Origin: an uncultured Candidatus Actinomarina sp.
GTDB lineage: Bacteria; Actinomycetota; Acidimicrobiia; Actinomarinales; Actinomarinaceae
Length of the DNA stretch: 34,917 nt
NCBI GenBank assembly: GCA_902628045.1
Contig: CACOLU010000011.1
Location: forward strand, 1 to 34,917
Direction of reading: 5' to 3'
A program made the position numbers and the translations under genes. The notes beneath the pieces were generated by a model. The model was not told the origin of the DNA. It made no database searches and saw only the letters and a program-made list of their open reading frames with translations. Positions 1-6,847 of the stretch are shown here, one piece after another; within the stretch, counting starts at the first letter, position 1; the number at the start of each line of letters is the position of its first letter.

Positions 1-2
1 CT

Positions 3-125
3 TTAGCTTGGCCAGCATTTCATTTATTTCGTACCACATACACTCCAACTCAAGTTATTCTTGCTGCTTTATTTTCATTTCTTGGAGTGCGTTTATGGTA
101 CTTCGTTTATTTTAAAAATAAATAA
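3..125 (+). CDS. C-terminal fragment of an unidentified membrane protein
   Basis: An open frame runs in from the window edge and ends at a TAA at 123-125, giving about 40 residues with no start codon in view. The fragment contains one hydrophobic segment (QVILAALFSFLGV) followed by an aromatic and basic tail (RLWYFVYFKNK), which looks like the last membrane helix and cytoplasmic end of a multi-pass protein. The other two frames are less protein-like: one has an immediate stop and one is rich in Ser and Cys. I do not recognise the family. The gene is broken only by the window edge as far as can be seen. Confidence 0.5.
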   Translation, partial: LAWPAFHLFRTTYTPTQVILAALFSFLGVRLWYFVYFKNK

Positions 126-133
126 TTATGATG

Positions 134-155
134 AAAGATCTTGATATCGATCTTT
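134..155 (+). terminator. weak inverted repeat after the first gene, possible terminator
   Basis: AAAGATC (134-140) and GATCTTT (149-155) form a perfect 7 bp stem with an 8 nt loop just after the upstream stop codon. Only four T residues end the stem (152-155 continuing into one more T), so it is a poor intrinsic terminator. An 18-codon ORF (128-184) also crosses it. Confidence 0.25.
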
Positions 156-221
156 TAAAAAGTATCAGCAGGGAAGAGGAATAAAATTACCTTAAAATAA
201 AAATATATATCGCAGATTCTG

Positions 222-227
222 TATAGT
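222..227 (+). promoter_or_regulatory. putative -10 box of the cold-shock gene
   Basis: TATAGT lies 41 nt before the chosen csp start. This would give transcription from about position 234 and a leader of roughly 35 nt that contains a hairpin and a Shine-Dalgarno site. No convincing -35 box is visible. Unlike most genes in this window, this promoter would make a leadered mRNA. Confidence 0.3.
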
Positions 228-231
228 TAAT

Positions 232-249
232 ATGTCTTTTACAAGACAT
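232..249 (+). promoter_or_regulatory. hairpin in the cold-shock mRNA leader
   Basis: ATGTCTT (232-238) and AAGACAT (243-249) pair perfectly around a TTAC loop, and the stem ends 9 nt before the Shine-Dalgarno AAGGAG (259-264). Structured leaders that control stability or translation at low temperature are known for csp mRNAs in other bacteria. A role here, as RNA structure or as an operator, is inferred only from position. Confidence 0.4.
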
Positions 250-268
250 GACGAAATTAAGGAGAAAT

Positions 269-466
269 ATGCCGAAAGGCAAAGTTAAATGGTTTAACTC
301 CACTAAAGGATACGGATTTATCGAACCTGAAGAAGGCGATAAAGATGTATTCGTACATATCTCAGCTGTTAAAAGTGCAGGTATGCAAGATCTTGATGAA
401 GGTCAAGAAGTAGAGTATGACTTAGTAGAAAATAATGGAAAAACATCAGCTGAGAATCTTAAGTAG
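269..466 (+). CDS. csp: cold-shock domain protein (CspA family)
   Basis: A 65-residue single cold-shock domain, the usual size for the family. It starts [19 protein letters not shown], which includes the RNP1-type motif KGYGFIE, and carries the RNP2-type motif VFVHIS at about residues 29-34. CspA-type proteins bind single-stranded RNA and DNA and act as RNA chaperones in the cytoplasm. I chose the ATG at 269 over the upstream in-frame ATG at 248. AAGGAG (259-264) sits 4 nt before 269, the family begins at MxxGxVKWF, and the upstream ATG lies in the leader hairpin. The gene is monocistronic and is followed by a strong terminator. Confidence 0.95.
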   Translation: MPKGKVKWFNSTKGYGFIEPEEGDKDVFVHISAVKSAGMQDLDEGQEVEYDLVENNGKTSAENLK

Positions 467-488
467 ATAAAGTTATAAATGTTTTACG

Positions 489-516
489 ACCGGTAGCTAG
501 TCTACCGGTTTTTTTT
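489..516 (+). terminator. intrinsic terminator of the cold-shock gene
   Basis: ACCGGTAG (489-496) pairs perfectly with CTACCGGT (502-509) around a 5 nt loop, followed by seven T residues (510-516). It is the clearest intrinsic terminator in the window. The T-tract overlaps the stop codon of the convergent permease gene, so the two genes share this boundary. The reverse strand lacks a T-tract after the stem. Confidence 0.9.
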
Positions 517-1267
517 ATCCTAAAAGTATTCTCAATGAGAGCAGTATAGAAACAATTACTAAGACTGGTCGTACAACTTTTTCACCATTTTTAATAGCAA
601 ATTTGGAACCGGTATATGCTCCAGCTATTTGTGCTACTGCCATCACAAATCCTAAATACCATATAACATACCCTTGAAAAGCAAAAATAATAAATGCTGC
701 AAAATTAGATGACAAGTTTAACAATTTTGTAATCGCTGTAGATTCCATAATGTTTGCGCCTTTTATTATGATAAAAGCTAAAACGAAAAATGATCCTGTT
801 CCAGGTCCAAAAAAACCATCATAGAAGCCAATCGCAAAAACAACTAGATTAAATACAATAAGTAATTTCTCATTCTTTTTAACGCCTGAGGGTCCTTTAT
901 TAGTGATAAAGAATATTGCAGCACCAATTAATAAGATTGGTATTATCGATTCAAGAGTTTCATTGGAAATTCTACTTACAAGCAAAGTTCCAACGCCTGA
1001 ACCAATAAATGACAAGACAGTATAAAATTTTTTCTTTTTCTCTACTAGAAATCCGTTTTTGTAATAGTTATAAGTAGAAGTAACAGTTCCAAAACAGGAC
1101 TGAAATTTATTAGTTGCTAATACATTTAGCGGAGACATTCCAACTAAAAGCATTGAGGGAGTAGTTAATAATCCACCTCCTCCAGCAATAGAATCAACCA
1201 ATGAAGCAAAGAAAGCTACAACAAACAATATTGCATAGACCGTTGTTTCTTCGAATACATACTCCAT
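515..1267 (-). CDS. TSUP (TauE/SafE, YfcA-like) membrane transporter
   Basis: A 250-residue integral membrane protein with about eight hydrophobic segments. The N-terminal stretch VDSIAGGGGLLTTPSMLL, followed by ATNK, is the hallmark of the YfcA branch of the TSUP/TauE-SafE permease family. A second half-repeat contains GFYDGFFGPGTGSFF, matching the internal duplication of the family. TSUP proteins move small organic anions or sulfur compounds across the inner membrane; the substrate here cannot be read from sequence. The gene is convergent with csp and divergent from the 1322 gene. The start ATG is at 1265-1267, with no clear Shine-Dalgarno. TACACT lies about 13 nt upstream on the same strand, so the leader would be very short. 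Confidence 0.85.
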   Translation of the reverse strand: MEYVFEETTVYAILFVVAFFASLVDSIAGGGGLLTTPSMLLVGMSPLNVLATNKFQSCFGTVTSTYNYYKNGFLVEKKKKFYTVLSFIGSGVGTLLVSRISNETLESIIPILLIGAAIFFITNKGPSGVKKNEKLLIVFNLVVFAIGFYDGFFGPGTGSFFVLAFIIIKGANIMESTAITKLLNLSSNFAAFIIFAFQGYVIWYLGFVMAVAQIAGAYTGSKFAIKNGEKVVRPVLVIVSILLSLRILLG

Positions 1268-1290
1268 AGTTTGTTACTTAAGTGTATCTT

Positions 1291-1296
1291 TATAAT
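1291..1296 (+). promoter_or_regulatory. perfect TATAAT between divergent genes
   Basis: An exact TATAAT in the 54 bp gap between the minus-strand permease and the plus-strand 1322 gene. It would give a leader of about 20 nt for the latter. No good -35 box is seen at the right distance, and the gap is AT-rich, so chance is possible. A second candidate closer to the start is listed at 1310-1315. Confidence 0.25.
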
Positions 1297-1309
1297 TTAA
1301 TAACTTTAT

Positions 1310-1315
1310 TAAATT
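1310..1315 (+). promoter_or_regulatory. leaderless-type -10 hexamer of the 1322 gene
   Basis: TAAATT ends 6 nt before the ATG at 1322. The gap contains GGAAG, but that lies only 1 nt from the ATG, too close for a normal Shine-Dalgarno. This competes with the TATAAT at 1291-1296 as the promoter. Confidence 0.3.
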
Positions 1316-1321
1316 GGAAGA

Positions 1322-1582
1322 ATGTTAGAGGAAGCAGTATCAAGGCTCATTGAAGGAACACTGTCTGGAATTGGGATTGGTTTTATATTTTATTTATATC
1401 CAGTTATGAGACATACATTTTCCGAAAAATATCGTTATAAATTTAGGTTTGAAGAAGATGGAAAGTTACGGTTTAGAAATGAAACAATTAAATACTTAAA
1501 AATTGGATTTTTTTATGGTTTTATATATGGATTTATAATGGGAACAATTATTGGCCCATTTGGATCACAAAACGGAATATAA
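1322..1582 (+). CDS. small two-helix membrane protein of unknown function
   Basis: 86 residues with two predicted membrane helices, about residues 12-28 (IGIGFIFYLYPV) and 60-80 (IGFFYGFIYGFIMGTIIG). A charged loop of about 30 residues rich in Lys, Arg and Glu separates them. The second helix is Gly/Phe rich (GFxYGFIxG). I do not recognise a family. It lies 46 nt upstream of glpK, whose promoter hexamer falls in that gap, so the two may be transcribed separately. Its coding nature rests on length, composition and fit between neighbours rather than on homology. Confidence 0.6.
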   Translation: MLEEAVSRLIEGTLSGIGIGFIFYLYPVMRHTFSEKYRYKFRFEEDGKLRFRNETIKYLKIGFFYGFIYGFIMGTIIGPFGSQNGI

Positions 1583-1615
1583 ATGCTTTTTGTATACATG
1601 TTTAATTACAAAATT

Positions 1616-1621
1616 TAAAAT
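1616..1621 (+). promoter_or_regulatory. leaderless-type -10 hexamer of glpK
   Basis: TAAAAT ends 7 nt before the glpK ATG at 1629, and there is no Shine-Dalgarno in the gap. If used, transcription would begin at or next to the start codon. It supports the ATG at 1629 over the longer in-frame start at 1551. Confidence 0.45.
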
Positions 1622-1628
1622 ATATTAT

Positions 1629-3095
1629 ATGAAATATTTTGGCTGTATAGATCAAGGCACTACTAGCTCAAGATTTATTGTATTCAACGAAAAAGGACAA
1701 ATTGTTGCTGACCATCAACAAGAGTTCACTCAACATTTTCCAGACGAAGTTTCGGTAGAGCATGATCCAAATGAAATTTGGGAATCAGTTACAAACTGTA
1801 TATCAAAAGTTGATGATGAATTTTCTATTAATCAATTAGATAGTATTGGTATTACTAATCAAAGAGAGACAACACTTGCATGGAGAAAATCTACCGGGGA
1901 ACCTTTACATAATGCTTTAGTTTGGCAAGATACACGAACACAAAATATATGCGATGAGCTAAAACAGATTGAAGAGTTGTCAGATGAATTTTTAAAAACA
2001 GGGCTACCAATAGCGACATATTTTTCACTTTCCAAGATTATGTGGCTTTTACGAAATGTTGATGAAGTAAAAAAAGCAAAAAAAGAAAATGATTTATGTT
2101 TTGGAACTATGGATTCATGGCTTTTATATAAACTAACCAGTAAACATGTTACTGATGTAACAAATGCTAGTAGAACTTTATTAATGGATCTTAATACTCT
2201 GCAATGGTTGGATGATGTTATCAATAAACTGGATATTCCGAGGGATACTCTACCATCAATAAAGCCATCAATGTACAATTACGGATCAAATAAAGAAATA
2301 TTAAAAAACGTACCTATTACAGCTGTACTAGGAGATCAACAGGCTTCCTTATTTGGACAAAATTGTATTACTTCTGGAGATGTTAAGAATACATATGGTA
2401 CAGGATGTTTTGCACTTACTAATACTGGTACTGATATTGTACATTCTAACAATGGCTTACTTAGTACAGTAGCATATCAAAAAGATGGTGATGAACCACA
2501 ATACGCGCTAGAAGGCTCAGTTTCAATTGCTGGTGCTGCTGTTCAATGGTTAAGAGATAACTTAAACATAATTAAAGATAGCTCTGAAGTCGAAGCCCTA
2601 GCAATGGTTGAAAAAGATAACGGAGATGTATATTTTGTACCAGCATTCTCAGGATTGTTTTCTCCACATTGGGATGAGACAGCTAGAGGAGTATTAGTTG
2701 GTCTATCAAGGTTTTCAAATAAATCACATATTGCAAGAGCTGTTTTAGAGTCAGTAGCATTTCAATCTAATGAATTGCTTGAATCAATGGAGAAAGATAT
2801 TGGTATACAGTTCAATTCGGTAAATGTAGATGGTGGAATGATTGTTAATAATCTTCTTATGCAATTTCAATCTGATATATTTCAAAAAAAAGTTATCTCA
2901 CAGGGTATCACCGAGATTACAGCATTAGGAGCAGGTGCTGCTAGTTATCTATTTTTAAATAATCTTCCACTAAAAAACATGAACTCCTTTATAACTCATT
3001 CAAAAACTTGGAATCCAAAAATGGGCAGTAAGCAACGTGATCACTATTTAAATAAATGGAACAAGGCAATTAACAAATCTAAACAATGGACATAA
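1629..3095 (+). CDS. glpK: glycerol kinase
   Basis: 488 residues of the FGGY carbohydrate kinase family, close to the usual length of about 500. It phosphorylates glycerol to sn-glycerol 3-phosphate in the cytoplasm, for lipid synthesis or catabolism. Visible signatures are the N-terminal phosphate-binding DQGTTSSR (residues 8-15), the ATNQRETT-like ITNQRETTLAWR, FGTMDSWLLYKLT, GDQQASLFGQ, the adenosine-site NTYGTGCF, and VDGGMIVNNLLMQFQSD near the C-terminus. The ATG at 1629 is preferred because an upstream in-frame ATG (1551) would add 26 unrelated residues overlapping the previous gene. The next gene starts inside the last codons of glpK (10 bp overlap), so glpK, the DoxX-like gene and the GH1 gene probably form one unit. 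Confidence 0.95.
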   Translation: MKYFGCIDQGTTSSRFIVFNEKGQIVADHQQEFTQHFPDEVSVEHDPNEIWESVTNCISKVDDEFSINQLDSIGITNQRETTLAWRKSTGEPLHNALVWQDTRTQNICDELKQIEELSDEFLKTGLPIATYFSLSKIMWLLRNVDEVKKAKKENDLCFGTMDSWLLYKLTSKHVTDVTNASRTLLMDLNTLQWLDDVINKLDIPRDTLPSIKPSMYNYGSNKEILKNVPITAVLGDQQASLFGQNCITSGDVKNTYGTGCFALTNTGTDIVHSNNGLLSTVAYQKDGDEPQYALEGSVSIAGAAVQWLRDNLNIIKDSSEVEALAMVEKDNGDVYFVPAFSGLFSPHWDETARGVLVGLSRFSNKSHIARAVLESVAFQSNELLESMEKDIGIQFNSVNVDGGMIVNNLLMQFQSDIFQKKVISQGITEITALGAGAASYLFLNNLPLKNMNSFITHSKTWNPKMGSKQRDHYLNKWNKAINKSKQWT

Positions 3096-3454
3096 CAAAA
3101 GTATTAATTTACGTTTATGTTCTCTTTTTTGTTTGGGCTGGACTAAATCACTTTTTGAATCCACAGTTTTATGATGCAATAGTTCCAAGCTTTATCCCGT
3201 ATCCAAGATTTGTTCACCAATTTACTGGAATACTTGAAATACTGATCCCGCTGCTTTTTCTTACAAAATACAGAAAAGAAGCAGCAATAATGATGATTAT
3301 TCTTTTAATAATTATTTACGGTGCAAATCTATATGTATGGATTAACAATCTTCCATACGGAGGAAATTACTGGAATAATCAGCAACATTTTTTAAGATTT
3401 ATAATACAACTTTTTTTTATTGGAATTGCATATATTATCTATTTATATGAATGA
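3086..3454 (+). CDS. DoxX-like four-helix membrane protein
   Basis: 122 residues with four hydrophobic helices at about 5-22, 44-60, 67-88 and 100-120. The motif GLNHFLNPQFY after helix 1, then IVPSFIPYP, then GILEI in helix 2, follow the pattern of the DoxX / DoxX-like family. Members are small inner-membrane proteins; some are tied to quinone redox chemistry or stress, but most have no known reaction. The gene overlaps glpK by 10 bp and the glycosidase by 8 bp (ATGAATGA), suggesting translational coupling. A functional link to glycerol or sugar metabolism is inferred from this arrangement only. Confidence 0.8.
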   Translation: MDITKVLIYVYVLFFVWAGLNHFLNPQFYDAIVPSFIPYPRFVHQFTGILEILIPLLFLTKYRKEAAIMMIILLIIIYGANLYVWINNLPYGGNYWNNQQHFLRFIIQLFFIGIAYIIYLYE

Positions 3455-4715
3455 ACTAAAATTTCCTAATAATTTTCTTTTTGGTACAGCTGTTGCCTCA
3501 TATCAGGTTGAGGGTGGTATTTATAATAATGATTGGACAATTTGGGAAAATAAATCTAATTCTGTTTGTGTAGAGCCATGTAATGAAGCCTGTAAGCATT
3601 ACGAGATGTTAGATCAGGATATTGAGCTTCTAATAAAGCTTGGTATCAAAGCATTTAGATTCTCAATAGAATGGAGCAGGGTTGAGCCTAATGAAGGATC
3701 CTTTGATAATGATGCTATTAATCATTATGTTGAAAAAGCAAAAAAACTAATTTCTAATGGTATTACTCCTATAATTACATTTCATCATTTCACTACGCCA
3801 GAGTGGTTATTTAATAAAGGTACATGGCTTAATCCAAATGCTGATAATTATTTCAATACTTATGTAGATAAACTTATGCAATTGCTACCGAAGGACATTG
3901 TATATTTCAATACAATAAATGAACCAGGCATATTTGCATTCTTTGGATATTTTTCAACCAACAAATTCCCCCCAGGCATAGCTAGCGAAACAAAATTTAT
4001 AAAAGCATCAGAAAATATTATGTCTGCTCATAAAAAAGCATTAAAAACAATCAAAAAATATAATCAAAAGGCAAAAGTTGGTATGACACATGCTCTACAG
4101 GAGTGGGAAGACGAAGATGATAATAAATTAAAAGAATACTTGAAATACCATCTTGAGGATAAATTTTTGGATGCATCTGTAGATGATGACTTCATTGGTT
4201 TACAAACATATACAATCGTAAGATATCCAAAAAATATTTTTTTAAAACTTTCAAATGCTTTACTTTTAAATATTGGATTTATAAGAAAATTTATTTTACC
4301 ACGTATTATTCAAATTTTTGCTGGAAGAAACGGAGCAATTACAAGTGAAACACGAACAACAAAAATGGGTTATGAATATAGACCAGAAGCAGTTCTTTAC
4401 AATCTAAAGAGGTTGAAGAAAATATTTCCCAATAAAGAGGTTTTTATTACAGAAAATGGAATTGCTACTGATAATGACGATGAAAGAATCGAGTTTGTAA
4501 CAACCGTATTAAAAGATGTACATAAATTTCAAAAAGAACATAAAAATGTTATCGGTTACTTGTATTGGTCTTTACTTGATAATTTTGAATGGGATCTTGG
4601 TTATCAAATGAATTTTGGATTAGTAGAAGTTGATAAAAACGATTACTCACGCAAACCCCATAAATCTGCATATTGGTTTGGCAATATTTCTAAAACAAAT
4701 AATTTATCAAATTAA
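3447..4715 (+). CDS. glycoside hydrolase family 1 (beta-glucosidase type)
   Basis: 422 residues, a (beta/alpha)8 GH1 retaining glycosidase. It opens with FPNNFLFGTAVASYQVEG, the standard GH1 N-terminus. The acid/base glutamate is E159 in TINEP and the nucleophile is E336 in ITENG. The substrate-binding segment YWSLLDNFEW is at about 373-382. There is no signal peptide, so hydrolysis of beta-linked disaccharides or glycosides would be cytoplasmic; the exact sugar is unknown. Residues 260-300 contain an extra hydrophobic, basic stretch (KLSNALLLNIGFIRKFIL) that could be a membrane-associating insertion, as in some lipid-active GH1 enzymes. I chose the ATG at 3447, which overlaps the previous gene by 8 bp, over one at 3420 that would precede the family N-terminus. 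Confidence 0.93.
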   Translation: MNELKFPNNFLFGTAVASYQVEGGIYNNDWTIWENKSNSVCVEPCNEACKHYEMLDQDIELLIKLGIKAFRFSIEWSRVEPNEGSFDNDAINHYVEKAKKLISNGITPIITFHHFTTPEWLFNKGTWLNPNADNYFNTYVDKLMQLLPKDIVYFNTINEPGIFAFFGYFSTNKFPPGIASETKFIKASENIMSAHKKALKTIKKYNQKAKVGMTHALQEWEDEDDNKLKEYLKYHLEDKFLDASVDDDFIGLQTYTIVRYPKNIFLKLSNALLLNIGFIRKFILPRIIQIFAGRNGAITSETRTTKMGYEYRPEAVLYNLKRLKKIFPNKEVFITENGIATDNDDERIEFVTTVLKDVHKFQKEHKNVIGYLYWSLLDNFEWDLGYQMNFGLVEVDKNDYSRKPHKSAYWFGNISKTNNLSN

Positions 4716-4726
4716 AAGTTAAAACT

Positions 4727-4732
4727 TAAAAT
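4727..4732 (+). promoter_or_regulatory. leaderless-type -10 hexamer of the SDR-gcv operon
   Basis: TAAAAT ends 6 nt before the ATG at 4739, with no Shine-Dalgarno in the 23 nt gap after the glycosidase gene. This would place the start of the SDR-gcvHTP transcript at the start codon itself. Confidence 0.45.
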
Positions 4733-4738
4733 ATAACT

Positions 4739-5449
4739 ATGTATATTATCGCGGGATCTACTGGAACTTTAGGAACAGCAGTTGTTAATGCTTTGGCAAA
4801 AGATAATGAACTATTTCTTATTGGTAGAGATGAAGCTAAATTAATGGAACAAGCATCTGCAATTAATGCTCACTACCAAGTTATAGATCTTAACAATACT
4901 GTAGAACCTAGAGAGTTTGGAAAAATAATAGATACAGATATTGAAATAAAGGGTTTGGTTAATTGCATAGGCTCAATATTAATAAAACCTTTACATGGTA
5001 CTTCTATTGATGAATTTAATAATGTCATAACAACTAATTTGTTTTCTTCATATTATTTATTAGCTAGCTTTGCTAGGAGAATGAAAAATGGATCTGCAAT
5101 ATTTTTTTCATCTATTGCTGGATCAAAAGGACTGTCAAACCACGAAGCTATTGCAGCTGCTAAATCAGGCATAGAAGGATTTGCTAGATCTGCTGCAGCT
5201 ACTTATGCAAAAGATAATTTAAGAGTCAATGTTATTGCTCCAAGTATTATGGATTCAAATATGTCTGAAAAAATTTTATCATCAGAAGCTGCAAGAGAAG
5301 TATCTAAAAACATGCATCCTATTTCGAAAATTGGAGATGCAGATGATATACTTCCTGTTATAAAGTGGCTATTGAGCCCAGATGCAAAATGGGTGACTGG
5401 TCAGACTATACATGTTGATGGCGGACTATCTACTGTAAAACCTAGATAA
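4739..5449 (+). CDS. short-chain dehydrogenase/reductase lacking the catalytic tyrosine
   Basis: 236 residues, a Rossmann-fold SDR. The nucleotide-binding loop is AGSTGTLG (residues 5-12), NCIGS (75-79) stands where SDRs have NNAG, and the C-terminal GQTIHVDGG is typical of classical reductases. In the active site Ser125 and Lys142 are present, but the position of the YxxxK tyrosine (residue 138) is isoleucine, in NHEAIAAAK. I recall other SDRs with HEAIAAAK at this site, so this looks like a recognised but poorly characterised subgroup rather than a sequencing error. The substrate is unknown. It lies 13 nt before gcvH on the same strand and appears to head that operon. Confidence 0.85.
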   Translation: MYIIAGSTGTLGTAVVNALAKDNELFLIGRDEAKLMEQASAINAHYQVIDLNNTVEPREFGKIIDTDIEIKGLVNCIGSILIKPLHGTSIDEFNNVITTNLFSSYYLLASFARRMKNGSAIFFSSIAGSKGLSNHEAIAAAKSGIEGFARSAAATYAKDNLRVNVIAPSIMDSNMSEKILSSEAAREVSKNMHPISKIGDADDILPVIKWLLSPDAKWVTGQTIHVDGGLSTVKPR

Positions 5450-5462
5450 GTAAGGAGGGGAT

Positions 5463-5825
5463 ATGTCAGAAACAAAATATCTTGAAACACACGAATGGTA
5501 CATTGTTGACGGAGAAACTTTTACCGTTGGAATTTCTGATTACGCACAGGGCGAGCTTGGCGATATTGTTTTTGTTACATTACCTGAAGTAGGACAAGAA
5601 TTTAATAAAGGTGATGCAATTGTTGAAGTTGAAGCTACAAAAACTGTTGCAGAAGCATATGCACCAATGAATTGTGTTATAACTGAAGTCAATTCAAAAT
5701 TAGAAATTGAACCAGAACTCATCAATAACGATCCAGTTGGTGATGGATGGATGGTTAAAGCTGAAATTAAAGAAATGGATGATTCTGGTATGTCTTACCA
5801 ACAATATGAGTCATTTATTTCTTAA
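5463..5825 (+). CDS. gcvH: glycine cleavage system H protein
   Basis: 120 residues. GcvH carries the lipoyl arm that shuttles the aminomethyl group between the P, T and L proteins. The opening LETHEWYIVDG and the lipoyl hairpin VEATKTVAEAYAP are diagnostic, with Lys60 as the lipoylation site. The motif is slightly altered from the common ESVKAxSD form but keeps the lysine and the following YAP. An unusually strong Shine-Dalgarno, AAGGAGGGG (5452-5460), ends 2 nt before the ATG. It suggests H protein is made in excess within the operon, which fits its role as a mobile carrier. The stop codon overlaps the gcvT start (TAATG). Confidence 0.97.
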   Translation: MSETKYLETHEWYIVDGETFTVGISDYAQGELGDIVFVTLPEVGQEFNKGDAIVEVEATKTVAEAYAPMNCVITEVNSKLEIEPELINNDPVGDGWMVKAEIKEMDDSGMSYQQYESFIS

Positions 5826-6847
5826 TGTCAGATATTAAATCTACTTCTCTTTACGAATTTCATTTAAGTAAAAATGCAAAAGTAATAGATTTTGCAGGAT
5901 GGTCAATGCCTTTTTCATATGATGGTACTTTGAAAGAACATCAGTATGTAAGAGAAGCAGCTGGATATTTTGATGTTTCACATATGGGGAGACTTCGTTT
6001 AAGTTACTCTCAAATAGAGGAAATCAACTATCTGATATGTTCTGACCTTAAGAACATAAGCAATAAAAAGGCTTTATATTCTATTTTCACATCTGAGGAG
6101 GGGACTGCTATTGATGATGTTATTTTCTGGAAATTTGAAGATGATTTAATACTTATCTGCAATGCAAGTAATACAAGTAAAATAAAAACTCATCTAGATA
6201 TTCACTCCATTAATTATGAAGATATCACAATGAATACAGATTTAATTGCTGTTCAAGGTAAAAATGCGATTGAAATTGTAAGTAGTCTTATGTCTATTCC
6301 AGAAAAATTCTCTACCTTAAAAGAAGGTAAATTCATTTACGCAAGAACTGGATATACAGGAGAAGATGGATTAGAAGTTATGTTGGACCCTAATGATACG
6401 CTTAGTTTTATTAACGAATTAGAGTCTAAAGGTGTAAAACCATGTGGTTTGGGTTCAAGAGACACATTAAGACTTGAAGCTTCTTTGCCTTTATATGGAT
6501 TTGAATTAACTGATGATATTTCACCAGTCGAAGCTGGACTTAAATGGACTGTTACAAATAAGAGTGATTATCTAGGAAAAGAAATAATAGATTATCAAAT
6601 TGAATCAAAAGAACATAAACATCTTAAGCGATTTAAGTTAAACGCTAAGCAAATTGCACGTACTGGAACAGCTTGCAGTTCCGACGGAGTAGAGGGTATT
6701 GTAACCTCTGGCAATATTTCACCTGTATTAGGTTACCCAATTGGCTTTGTTTTATTCAAAACTAATCCTTCTGACGATTTAGTAGAGTTTGAGATTCGTG
6801 GTAATTTGGTAGAAGGAAATTTGTTATATAAAAGGTTTTTAAGTTAA
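5825..6847 (+). CDS. gcvT: aminomethyltransferase (glycine cleavage T protein)
   Basis: 340 residues, slightly shorter than the usual 360 or so. GcvT transfers the aminomethyl carbon from lipoyl-GcvH to tetrahydrofolate, releasing ammonia and giving 5,10-methylene-THF. The N-terminal FAGWSMPFSYDG, FDVSHMGRL, the catalytic-site Asp pair at 97-98 (TAIDDVIFWK), ARTGYTGEDGLEV and GLGSRDTLRLEA all match the family. C-terminal domain elements such as GNISPVLGYPIGF are intact. It is coupled to both neighbours by one-base overlaps (TAATG at 5823-5827 and 6845-6849), so equal synthesis of T and P subunits is likely. Confidence 0.97.
   Translation: MSDIKSTSLYEFHLSKNAKVIDFAGWSMPFSYDGTLKEHQYVREAAGYFDVSHMGRLRLSYSQIEEINYLICSDLKNISNKKALYSIFTSEEGTAIDDVIFWKFEDDLILICNASNTSKIKTHLDIHSINYEDITMNTDLIAVQGKNAIEIVSSLMSIPEKFSTLKEGKFIYARTGYTGEDGLEVMLDPNDTLSFINELESKGVKPCGLGSRDTLRLEASLPLYGFELTDDISPVEAGLKWTVTNKSDYLGKEIIDYQIESKEHKHLKRFKLNAKQIARTGTACSSDGVEGIVTSGNISPVLGYPIGFVLFKTNPSDDLVEFEIRGNLVEGNLLYKRFLS

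Noticed and set aside
128-184. 18-codon ORF (MMKDLDIDLLKSISREEE) just after the first gene
   Set aside because: It is too short to judge, has no Shine-Dalgarno or TANNNT at the usual distance, and crosses an inverted repeat. It may be chance.
1859-2278. Open frame of 139 codons on the minus strand
   Set aside because: It lies wholly inside glpK, whose motifs are clear, and its translation is Ser/Cys rich with no family resemblance.
4716-4738. Possible glycine riboswitch before the gcv operon, and the palindrome AAGTTAAAACTT
   Set aside because: The gap is only 23 nt, far too short for a glycine riboswitch. The palindrome is AT-only with no T-tract and expected by chance here.
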